Positions 1 through 5,462 of a stretch of DNA of 5,473 nt are shown piece after piece. This stretch comes from CAZVWV01 sp964631745 (lineage in GTDB: Bacteria > Bdellovibrionota_C > UBA2361 > JBGSMV01). The notes beneath the pieces were generated by a model. The model saw nothing but the letters and a program-made list of their open reading frames with translations, was not told where the DNA came from and searched no databases. The stretch spans positions 1 through 5,473 of the forward strand of contig CAZVWV010000178.1 in NCBI GenBank assembly GCA_964631745.1, given 5' to 3'. The position numbers and the translations under genes were made by a program. Within the stretch, counting starts at the first letter, position 1. Each line of letters begins with the position of its first letter.

Positions 1-437
1 ATTTTCTGTGCTTTGCAGTATCTGGCCGAGCTGGAGCTCAGCGCTCCCGGATATCGCCCCACAAGTTTACCTTCTGCGTTCCTATTTTCTTCGCAGTGGC
101 GCAGCTTTTTCTCACCATCTTGCTACCGCGCAACAATTCGAGACGGCGTCGAAAAATCGAAGTTAAAATCGGATACATATGTCGGTTGGCTAAGTGGCAT
201 TGGACGACCTCGCCGGCCGGTGCCGCGGGGTAGCACTAAGTGGTAGGCCGATAGGCAGCAGCAAGCGCGAGCAGTGGTGGCTTAGCCCTACACGATAGTT
301 CTGCTATGAACTTAGGGCGCCGGGGTCGACGGTGCTGCATAATATTCGTGTTTTACGGGGGCTTTTGCAGTTACGGGATGAGAGACAGCAGATTTACTCC
401 TTTCGTGGCTTGTCTTCTCGATCCCGGTTGTGATGGT
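1..437. other. Stretch without a supportable gene
   Basis: I see no gene here. Two plus-strand frames are open from the window edge, one to a stop at about 246 and the other to a stop at about 233. The two hypothetical peptides are unrelated, and neither has a recognisable motif, a start with a ribosome binding site, or a natural amino-acid composition. Either could in principle be the tail of a gene that begins outside the window. On the minus strand only peptides of about 25 codons appear. The 8-base word CTAAGTGG occurs twice (about 190 and 234), which is too short to mean much. A decayed gene or plain intergenic DNA are both possible. Confidence 0.5.
285..318. repeat. Short nested hairpin
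   Basis: An outer stem GCCCTA (285-290) / TAGGGC (313-318) encloses an inner stem ATAG (295-298) / CTAT (304-307) with a 5-base loop. The two stems are separated by unpaired bases on both sides. It lies in gene-free DNA and has no T-run after it on either strand, so it is not a standard intrinsic terminator. A match this short could be chance. Confidence 0.3.
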
Positions 438-469
438 GCAAGTGCGTGCTGGCAGGCACGGGCACTTGC
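438..469 (-). terminator. Hairpin directly after the stop of the 126-aa gene
   Basis: GCAAGTGC (438-445) pairs with GCACTTGC (462-469), and GTGC (446-449) pairs with GCAC (456-459). The two helices are joined through a 2-base GG bulge (460-461) and closed by a 6-base loop. The structure begins at the base next to the TAG stop (470-472) of the minus-strand gene, where a transcript end is expected. No U-tract follows on the minus strand, so it is not a canonical intrinsic terminator. It may instead protect an mRNA 3' end or assist Rho-dependent ending. Confidence 0.5.
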
Positions 470-850
470 CTATGCTACCTGCTGACGTGCCAGATGTTCA
501 GCGATGCAACCAAACATGCCAGCCAGAATAGTGGAAATTTCCGCACCGCCAATTCGATCGGTACGAACCCACAGCTCCTGATTGACGGGGTCTGGATAGA
601 ACTCTTGTTGAGCGAGAGCTCCTTCCAGCTTTCTCCTACCATCCGGTACACGTTGATCGAACTCCGGCCGAATTCCGACATACGTACTTCTCATCTCGTG
701 CATCGGCCCCGGTGTGCTTACGACAATCACGGCATCGGGACAAGCTTCTGCAAGTTCCCAGAAACAATTCGTGCCCTTGAGTGGATCTGACGGATAATCC
801 CTGATCAACTGCACGAAGTCCTCCAACCCCACCGGAATCAAAACACTCAC
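470..850 (-). CDS. Hypothetical protein, 126 aa
   Basis: I do not recognise this protein. It begins with GTG at 850, preceded at a 6-base spacing by the purine run AGGGAGGA, the best ribosome binding site in the window. It ends with TAG at 470-472, immediately before a strong hairpin. These flanking signals are the main reason to believe it over the overlapping frames. The composition is that of a soluble, slightly acidic cytoplasmic protein. A hydrophobic beta-like stretch with VIVV lies near residues 41-44, followed by STPGP (45-49). A charged middle follows (about 61-77), and then a hydrophobic segment around 103-118 (ISTILAGMFGCIAEHL) that looks like an amphipathic helix. There is no signal peptide, no clear membrane span and no catalytic motif I can name. 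It stands alone on its strand. Single-copy hypothetical or immunity-type proteins of this size are common, but nothing here fixes a role. Confidence 0.65.
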   Translation of the reverse strand: MSVLIPVGLEDFVQLIRDYPSDPLKGTNCFWELAEACPDAVIVVSTPGPMHEMRSTYVGIRPEFDQRVPDGRRKLEGALAQQEFYPDPVNQELWVRTDRIGGAEISTILAGMFGCIAEHLARQQVA

Positions 851-856
851 CGCCCA

Positions 857-864
857 TCCTCCCT
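857..864 (-). promoter_or_regulatory. Strong Shine-Dalgarno site for the 126-aa gene
   Basis: Read on the minus strand, AGGGAGGA sits 6 bases before the GTG start at 850. It decides this start over an ATG in another frame nearby (about 857), whose reading frame gives an unnatural protein. It contrasts with the other genes of the window, which lack a comparable site. Confidence 0.7.
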
Positions 865-913
865 GACCATCTAGAGCTTGGGGGGACCTCTATCTGGCCA
901 TCTCTGCGGTCAA

Positions 914-935
914 TCGAGGGTTCTGTATCCCTCGA
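914..935. promoter_or_regulatory. Perfect 7-bp palindrome, operator-like
   Basis: TCGAGGG (914-920) and CCCTCGA (929-935) are perfect inverted repeats separated by 8 bases. The 22-base span lies about 64 bases upstream of the GTG start of the minus-strand 126-aa gene, within the expected promoter zone. The size and spacing suit a dimeric transcription factor operator. It could instead form a hairpin in an RNA leader. I cannot assign a regulator, and no convincing -35/-10 pair is visible beside it. Confidence 0.4.
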
Positions 936-1011
936 CAAGTTTGCCAACGCAGTTTATTGTCTACATCCTTGTGCGCTGGCGTGGACAAACCCAAAACCTA
1001 CTGCCATAGGC

Positions 1012-1065
1012 CGGGTTGTGCTTTCGACAAAGCCGCATAAAAAGCCGTCGAGAAACCACAACCCG
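1012..1065. repeat. Large imperfect hairpin in the intergenic region
   Basis: CGGGTTGTG (1012-1020) pairs perfectly with CACAACCCG (1057-1065). After a C/C mismatch the stem continues with TTTC (1022-1025) / GAAA (1052-1055) and, past a 2-base bulge, GAC (1026-1028) / GTC (1047-1049). The 18-base loop contains most of a tandem AAAGCCG repeat (about 1029-1035 and 1041-1047; the last G of the second copy pairs in the stem). No T-run follows on either strand. It lies in gene-free DNA between divergently transcribed genes. It could be a structured RNA leader, a REP-like element or a terminator of unusual type. Confidence 0.55.
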
Positions 1066-1101
1066 CCCCATGCGAAAAAAATCTTAAACCTTTAGATCTG
1101 C

Positions 1102-1156
1102 TGCCTCTCGCTAAGTCCTTCTTAATAGATTTCTAACGAAAACTTAGCGAGAGGCA
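1102..1156. repeat. Perfect 15-bp inverted repeat with 25-base spacer
   Basis: TGCCTCTCGCTAAGT (1102-1116) and ACTTAGCGAGAGGCA (1142-1156) are exact reverse complements, around a 25-base AT-rich spacer (1117-1141). A perfect 15-bp match at this spacing is very unlikely by chance. As RNA it would be a long uninterrupted hairpin; as DNA it could extrude as a cruciform or be bound by a protein. It sits about 200 bases upstream of the HD-domain gene and 36 bases after another hairpin. It lacks a T-run on both sides and lacks the RYYYAAC/GTTRRRY ends of an integron attC site. The element is too short to encode anything. Confidence 0.75.
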
Positions 1157-1352
1157 AACTTCACCCTTCTACCCAAACATCTTTCGATTTTTAAATAGCT
1201 GATTTTATTATGTTAGCTGCTGATGCAGAACTGTCAATCGGTTTTTCTGGATTTGTTTTGTTTTGGACTTTTCTTTAGCTTCTTGCTAATCTACCCCACG
1301 CTAGAGAATTTCGTATTTCGTAATTTTTTCCTTATATTTCGGTTTTTTGCAG
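1157..1352 (+). promoter_or_regulatory. AT- and T-rich leader upstream of the HD-domain gene
   Basis: This part of the roughly 500-base gene-free region (851-1352) is clearly richer in A/T than its surroundings, with many T-runs on the plus strand (around 1248-1275 and 1311-1348). It must contain the promoter of the HD-domain gene. The only -35/-10 candidates I see are poor matches, for example TTGGAC near 1264 with TAATCT near 1288, so I do not assign one. There is no Shine-Dalgarno sequence before the ATG at 1353; the ten bases before it are mostly T. No small gene is visible. Confidence 0.4.
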
Positions 1353-2459
1353 ATGAGTCCCGAGACTGGTATATCGGCGGCTGAAGCCTCGCGCTCGCCT
1401 GAAGGCGAGGTTAGGCGCGGCATCGAAGGTGACATTGATTTGCCTCGGTGGCCGTTGCGGAGTGGAATTATAAAGAAGCCAACCGGCCGGCGTGCTCCCC
1501 GTATTGTGATAGTTGAACGCGGCGAACTTGCGCAGGCCCCTGAGATCGTCGTCGACCTCACGGCAATCTCCCTACCCAAACGTGACCATCCGTTTAAGAC
1601 TTACCCGGAAATCCCTAAAACTACGCTTGAAGAGCTTAAAGGCGCGATCATCGAATGTTTCGGGTTGCCTATATACGGGCTAAAAGGCTTTTCGATTCCG
1701 CACGAGCTAGAAAAAGCAGAGACCGGGATACAAATTGCGACAACAGCGCATTACGGACAGATGCGCAAGACCCCGGGCGTTACGGTTTTGGAGGGGCACA
1801 TATTTCTATGCACCAAAATGCTGATTCAGTTTTACGAGATGATTGGGCAGCTAGTCACCGGAGCTGACTTGCAACGAATGTTGACTCATGACGTCGGAGA
1901 GGACCAACGACGCGGAAGCGCGTCCTTTATGACTTCGGCGACGCTTAAGAATAGGTTAGAACCCGGAGTGTTTAGCTCCATGCAACTATTAACGAAGGGT
2001 TTCTATGGAAAGTGCGCCGGTGAGAGCGTCCCGGAAAAGAAGGCTCGCCGGGATAGAGATTACTTTATTAAGTTAATAGCGTCCGGCGACATCGGAGCAA
2101 TCTATACCAAACTCGTAGAGCACGTTGGGAACCTACGCTCGTTGCATTGTGACCCAACGCCGGGGAAAGGGCCGCGCTATGTTATAGAAACAGAGCTCCT
2201 TTTTCTTCCGCTGCTGAAACAAGCAGTTCCTCATTTTGATATCCTATTGAAGGTTTATCAGGACTGGCTTCGGACCCTGCGCGATCATTACGGCATCACC
2301 AAATCTACTATTGCTGGTTTGCCAGAGTCCGATCGCGCATATCTTTACCATTTAAAGCGCTTGACCAAAGAACGCGGGTACGCGATTGGCGAACATGATT
2401 GCTTTGGGCAGTTACTTGCCTCACCGTCAGTCAAAACACCCTTCCAACCCAAACCCTAA
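1353..2459 (+). CDS. RelA/SpoT-like HD-domain protein (putative alarmone-hydrolase relative), stand-alone
   Basis: Numbering is from ATG 1353 (368 residues); an in-frame TTG lies 6 bases upstream and neither start has a Shine-Dalgarno site. Residues about 130-290 follow the order of motifs of the RelA/SpoT hydrolase domain: AHYGQMRK (132-139, as in the family's AHxGQxRK), a histidine at 149 in the place of the metal-binding histidine, the HD pair H179-D180 followed by E183-D184 (family HDxxED), and KLVEHVGNLRSL (about 253-264, family KLADRxxNMRTL). A stretch resembling the following family helix (RxxxExxxxxxPL) is visible near 275-288. In characterised members these residues bind Mn2+ and remove pyrophosphate from (p)ppGpp. 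Here the metal-binding Asp of the last motif is Glu (256), while Asn260 is kept. There is no synthetase, TGS or ACT domain. Residues 1-75 are charged, proline-rich and probably flexible. It likely acts in the cytoplasm. It could be an active hydrolase, a regulator, or an HD enzyme with another nucleotide substrate. The HD family call is firm; the substrate is inferred. Confidence 0.75.
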   Translation: MSPETGISAAEASRSPEGEVRRGIEGDIDLPRWPLRSGIIKKPTGRRAPRIVIVERGELAQAPEIVVDLTAISLPKRDHPFKTYPEIPKTTLEELKGAIIECFGLPIYGLKGFSIPHELEKAETGIQIATTAHYGQMRKTPGVTVLEGHIFLCTKMLIQFYEMIGQLVTGADLQRMLTHDVGEDQRRGSASFMTSATLKNRLEPGVFSSMQLLTKGFYGKCAGESVPEKKARRDRDYFIKLIASGDIGAIYTKLVEHVGNLRSLHCDPTPGKGPRYVIETELLFLPLLKQAVPHFDILLKVYQDWLRTLRDHYGITKSTIAGLPESDRAYLYHLKRLTKERGYAIGEHDCFGQLLASPSVKTPFQPKP

Positions 2460-2477
2460 CAATGCAATATAGTACGC

Positions 2478-2906
2478 ATGGAAGATTCCCTCGCCCTTTC
2501 CGAAAAATGCGTAGCATTGCTGGTTGAAGCAGATCGCCAAATTCTCACCCCTCTCGGTATCACAGTTCATTCCATAGACCACGGCCAAGTCGCACTCGCC
2601 ATGAAAGTAAACGCCAACATGGTAAACAGTCAGAAGATCTGTCACGGAGGCCTGGTGTTTTCCTTAGCCGATTCAGCCAGCGCCTATGCCACTGCCTCGC
2701 TCAATATCGCCCCGCTAACCACCGAAGCTAGTATCTCTCTTCTACATCCGGCCAAGCTGGGCGACATGCTGCTTGCCAGCGCGAGTATCGAGCATCGCGG
2801 CAAGAGCGTCTTGCACGTTTGCGTGCGGGTAACCAACCAGGATCAGGTGCTGGTTGCGATTTATCGGGGGTGTAACTTAAATCGCGGGGCCTGTATCAAT
2901 GTGTGA
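2478..2906 (+). CDS. paaI-like: PaaI-type hotdog-fold acyl-CoA thioesterase
   Basis: This protein has 142 residues, the usual length of the family, and looks complete. It matches PaaI/PaaD thioesterases along its length. Residues 16-36 resemble the family's acidic start (EAD...LGI). The signature CHGGLVFSLADSASA lies at 55-69, with His56 and Asp65 at the same 9-residue spacing as His52 and Asp61 of E. coli PaaI. A later stretch (EASISLLHPAKLGD, 83-96) and the C-terminal VAIYRG (126-131) also fit the family. PaaI hydrolyses phenylacetyl-CoA-type thioesters, acting as a cytoplasmic tetramer that rescues CoA in phenylacetate breakdown. No other paa gene is present, so the true acyl-CoA is unknown. 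The gene starts 18 bases after the HD-domain gene on the same strand, probably in one transcript, and has no clear Shine-Dalgarno site. Its last 11 bases overlap the convergent glycosyltransferase gene, leaving no room for a separate terminator. Confidence 0.88.
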   Translation: MEDSLALSEKCVALLVEADRQILTPLGITVHSIDHGQVALAMKVNANMVNSQKICHGGLVFSLADSASAYATASLNIAPLTTEASISLLHPAKLGDMLLASASIEHRGKSVLHVCVRVTNQDQVLVAIYRGCNLNRGACINV

Positions 2907-4872
2907 GATTTTCCAATCTCTCGAAACTCCCGGGCCGATACAGGTATGCCGGCAGCTCTGGATAATACTTCATTAGCTCTCTATTTCGGCCTCGTAAATC
3001 CCGTGCTACTACAATAGCTGAATCTAACTTGGGGCTGTCCGCCAATAGATGCGGCTCCAGGCTTGTGTAGTTTTCTCGGTCATACAAGATCTCCTCTTTG
3101 CACTGCGCTGTAGGTGCCCGGCTTAAATCTATTCGCAAGGTCGGATCGTTATTCAGTTTAACTTTCTGCACAGGTTCATGAGCTTCAATACGTGCCAGGA
3201 TATCTTCCGTCAGGGTCTGCTTCTTGCTCTCGGAGATAAAGGCCTCGGTTGCCATACCCAAAAGTTCGCAGTGATCCACCGCTCGATAGGCGGTCTCAAT
3301 AATAGAAGCAGGTACGCCAAGCTCTCGCAAATTTGAAATCAGGCGGCCGCCCAAACTTGTGGCTACGAAGATTATGCCGGTCTGAATTCCGGCCGCCTTC
3401 GCTTCTTTGACTATGTCCACTTTCATGCTCTCTAAAGATGTGGCGTATATGCGAGCGCGAATCGGGATGCCGATCAAGACGGAATAAATTGCGCAGACTG
3501 TCAATAACATCACCAAAAACGACCTGACGCCCACGGGTTTTAGCACACCGGCGAGCCCAAAGGTCTTGGAATCACATAAGTCGTACAGCCGCTGCCATGC
3601 GAGAGCTAGCAGCGGTATTAAAAACGGCAAAGTCACATACAGATAGCGGGGCCCCAGGAATGAATCTCTATGCCAGTAAAACACATAAAGAACCGGCACC
3701 GAGAAAAAGCATGCCACTAAGCGCTTCTCCCATTTTTCATGCCCAAGGCCAAAAAATATGGCTACTCCCACGATGACAAGAATAGGAAAGGGCGTCTCGA
3801 ATAAAAACTCGTTAATCTGATTAATGCTTATCAGTTGATTTAGCAGGCCGCGCAAGGGTGTATGCATCTCGCCCCAAGGATCCTGATGGAATCCTAGCTC
3901 ATGACTTTTGCCCCATAGCTTTACAAATCCCGGTAAAAGATAATCCCCGGTAGTGAGTCTATTGTACAAAAAGTATGGTAGTGCGCCAAGAAATCCGGCG
4001 AGGCTCATGCAAATTGAGCTTCTTAGGTGGGCAGGGGACAAGAGACTCTTGGCTTCAAATAATGCAAAGACAAGCGCCAGCGCAATGAAATCGAGTGACC
4101 TGGTTGAAAATCCCAAGCCCAAAGCTAGCCCGAGCAGCGCGGCGTAACCGGGAGCGCGGTCTCTTTCCCAACGCCCCCACGCAAATAAGAACAGCGCAGC
4201 TAGGAAGAGTGAGGTGATATGATTCATGTAGCTGGCGCTCATGAAGATCACAAAAGGCGAAAGGCAGAAAAGAATCGCAGAAATGGCCGCCTGTCGCTGG
4301 CCGTAAACCTGTACGCAAAAAGCTCTCATTAAGAACGCTGAAGATATCGAAAGTACGAGGCAGGGCAGCCATGTGGCATGTAGGGTCTCCCCCACCGCCA
4401 GAAAAATAGAATGCAGCGGAGCGTACTGGCTGTACCAGCGCCCCTCATCAAAGAGCATATGTTGAGTGGCAAAAAAACCAGGCAGGGGCGGGGCCGGGGC
4501 ATAAACGAGTCCGCTGGCGAAGATCTTTGCCTGAAAGAGCTGCACAATCGTATCGATCAGATGGGGCCTGAAGTTAAAGACTCGCCAGAGCGAGAGTAAA
4601 ACTAGCGCCGGGAAACAGAACAGGCATACCTTGGAAAGATCTCTCAATCTCTGGGTCGAGAGAGAGAGCGTACTAATGAGCTTTTCAGGCAGATACGATA
4701 ATAGCCAAGCAAGCGAGGCAGCGATCGCTGAGCCTAGCACCCAGTCCATGCTTGAAAACTGAACGGCGAGGTCAGGTTGTTTGTCTACCAGATCTTTAAA
4801 AGGAACAAAGGGGAGAATTATTAAGATAACAGCCGCAACTTTAAGGAAGGTTGCCTCGATTTGCTTTCGCAT
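2896..4872 (-). CDS. GT-C (GT39/ArnT-like) integral membrane glycosyltransferase
   Basis: This is a complete 658-residue protein; its ATG at 4872 is the first start after an in-frame TAG 12 bases upstream, without a clear Shine-Dalgarno site. About 13 hydrophobic spans are visible near residues 10-26, 43-61, 81-98, 165-185, 196-212, 216-232, 243-258, 260-275, 288-303, 362-376, 386-400, 409-427 and 451-470. A soluble tail follows (471-658). Family signs are the loop after the third span with Asp107 followed by QLFQAK (111-116), then EGRWYSQYAPLHSIFLA (143-159), close to the family's gr.YsqYpPGH pattern, and LGPRYLYVTLPFL (406-418). The tail ends with LDSAIVVARDLRGRN (616-630) and YRPG, a conserved C-terminal block of these proteins. 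Such enzymes move a sugar from a polyprenyl-phosphate carrier to lipid, glycan or protein on the outer face of the inner membrane. The acidic pair often seen in the first loop is D107-T108 here. Donor and acceptor cannot be told. The gene is convergent with the thioesterase and divergent from the SWIM gene. Confidence 0.82.
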   Translation of the reverse strand: MRKQIEATFLKVAAVILIILPFVPFKDLVDKQPDLAVQFSSMDWVLGSAIAASLAWLLSYLPEKLISTLSLSTQRLRDLSKVCLFCFPALVLLSLWRVFNFRPHLIDTIVQLFQAKIFASGLVYAPAPPLPGFFATQHMLFDEGRWYSQYAPLHSIFLAVGETLHATWLPCLVLSISSAFLMRAFCVQVYGQRQAAISAILFCLSPFVIFMSASYMNHITSLFLAALFLFAWGRWERDRAPGYAALLGLALGLGFSTRSLDFIALALVFALFEAKSLLSPAHLRSSICMSLAGFLGALPYFLYNRLTTGDYLLPGFVKLWGKSHELGFHQDPWGEMHTPLRGLLNQLISINQINEFLFETPFPILVIVGVAIFFGLGHEKWEKRLVACFFSVPVLYVFYWHRDSFLGPRYLYVTLPFLIPLLALAWQRLYDLCDSKTFGLAGVLKPVGVRSFLVMLLTVCAIYSVLIGIPIRARIYATSLESMKVDIVKEAKAAGIQTGIIFVATSLGGRLISNLRELGVPASIIETAYRAVDHCELLGMATEAFISESKKQTLTEDILARIEAHEPVQKVKLNNDPTLRIDLSRAPTAQCKEEILYDRENYTSLEPHLLADSPKLDSAIVVARDLRGRNRELMKYYPELPAYLYRPGSFERLENLTH

Positions 4873-4954
4873 CTTAAACGAACGCTACCACAGTCAGCCC
4901 TGGCCTGCCACGAGAATTTATTAGTTCAATAAGTCCCCACTATTTGGAGTATTT

Positions 4955-4982
4955 TTGACTAAAAACAGAAGTCAGTCATAAT
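4955..4982 (+). promoter_or_regulatory. Sigma70-like promoter for the SWIM gene
   Basis: TTGACT (4955-4960) and CATAAT (4977-4982) each match the -35/-10 consensus at five of six bases, with a 16-base spacer. Transcription would start near 4989, giving a leader of about 24 bases before the ATG at 5013. A 5-base inverted repeat, TGACT (4956-4960) / AGTCA (4970-4974), overlaps the -35 box and spacer and could be an operator half-site pair, though it is short. I see no comparably good promoter on the other strand for the divergent glycosyltransferase gene within 4873-5012. Confidence 0.5.
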
Positions 4983-5012
4983 TCTTAACAGGACAATTTA
5001 ATTAGACGCTAG

Positions 5013-5462
5013 ATGATACAAAGTGATAAAATTATTCGATATCTTGATGATCTAGATCGAACTACTCATGCGCGTGGAATCTCGTTGTCGTGTGCCAACT
5101 TAATCTCAAATTGTGACTTTGAAAAGCTAGATGAAATTGAGGGGTTCGTACAGGGCACGCACCGCTACGCGGTCACCTTGACAGACTGCGAGGATGAAGT
5201 CATCGGGATGTGCACCTGCCCGGTGGGAGTTGATTGTAAACATTGCGCCGCGCTCGCGATCTATTCAATCCAGGCCCAATCAACGGATCTCGGATCGGGA
5301 GCTGTCAAAGGTAAATTAAGCAACCAGAATCCAACCGCACCAGTCCCCAAGAAGAGACCGTATCTTGAGGAGTTTTATTCTGAGATCGAGCGCTGCTGCC
5401 ATAGGCTACCTAAGGCTAAGGCCGGGTTCAATAACTTAACGCAACACCGTTCAGTGAAGTAA
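5013..5462 (+). CDS. SWIM zinc-finger protein, 149 aa (helicase-less)
   Basis: The ATG at 5013 follows a good promoter but has no real Shine-Dalgarno site; the stop is TAA at 5460-5462. Residues 67-77 form a SWIM zinc finger: C67-x-C69-P-x4-C75-x-H77, within CTCPVGVDCKHCAALA (67-82). Upstream, GFVQGTHRYAVTL (44-56) matches the beta-strand segment that normally precedes the finger (family pattern V.G...Y.V.l). SWIM domains bind zinc and are thought to bind DNA or protein. In bacteria this arrangement usually forms the N-terminus of SNF2-type helicases of about 1,000 residues. Here the protein ends after a polar linker (about 90-115) and a short helical tail (117-133), before any helicase motif. 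The other two plus frames hit stops within the last 50 bases, so no frameshifted continuation is visible here. It is either a stand-alone adaptor or a helicase gene broken early; sequence beyond the window would decide. Confidence 0.7.
   Translation: MIQSDKIIRYLDDLDRTTHARGISLSCANLISNCDFEKLDEIEGFVQGTHRYAVTLTDCEDEVIGMCTCPVGVDCKHCAALAIYSIQAQSTDLGSGAVKGKLSNQNPTAPVPKKRPYLEEFYSEIERCCHRLPKAKAGFNNLTQHRSVK

Noticed and set aside
13..246. Plus-strand frame of 77 codons (TTG start), open from the window edge
   Set aside because: It has no motif and unnatural composition, and a second frame over the same bases is equally open. It cannot be told from chance.
306..485. A 59-codon plus-strand frame starting at ATG 306
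   Set aside because: It has no ribosome binding site, is unnaturally rich in Cys, Arg and Gly, and runs through the hairpin at 438-469 into the end of the opposite gene.
446..947. Plus-strand (446-790) and minus-strand (475-681, 636-947) frames overlapping the 126-aa gene
   Set aside because: They lack ribosome binding sites and have biased composition. The frame at 470-850 has the strong SD site and is the better choice.
1012..1065. tRNA gene
   Set aside because: There is no cloverleaf and no T-loop GTTCRA motif with matching acceptor stem. The pairing is a single long hairpin.
1102..1156. Integron attC site or miniature transposon
   Set aside because: The attC core ends (RYYYAAC and GTTRRRY) are absent, there is no gene cassette layout, and no flanking target duplication is visible.
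1325..1352. Pyrimidine tract ending in GCAG just before ATG, resembling a eukaryotic 3' splice site
   Set aside because: All genes here are uninterrupted and tightly packed with overlapping ends, as in bacteria. The tract is best explained by the AT-rich leader.
4055..4599. Several frames of 62-105 codons inside the glycosyltransferase gene
   Set aside because: They are out-of-frame shadows of a long gene with clear family motifs and membrane topology.
5013..5462. Frameshift near the end of the SWIM gene restoring a helicase
   Set aside because: Both alternative plus frames meet stop codons within the last 50 bases, so no continuation is visible inside the window.
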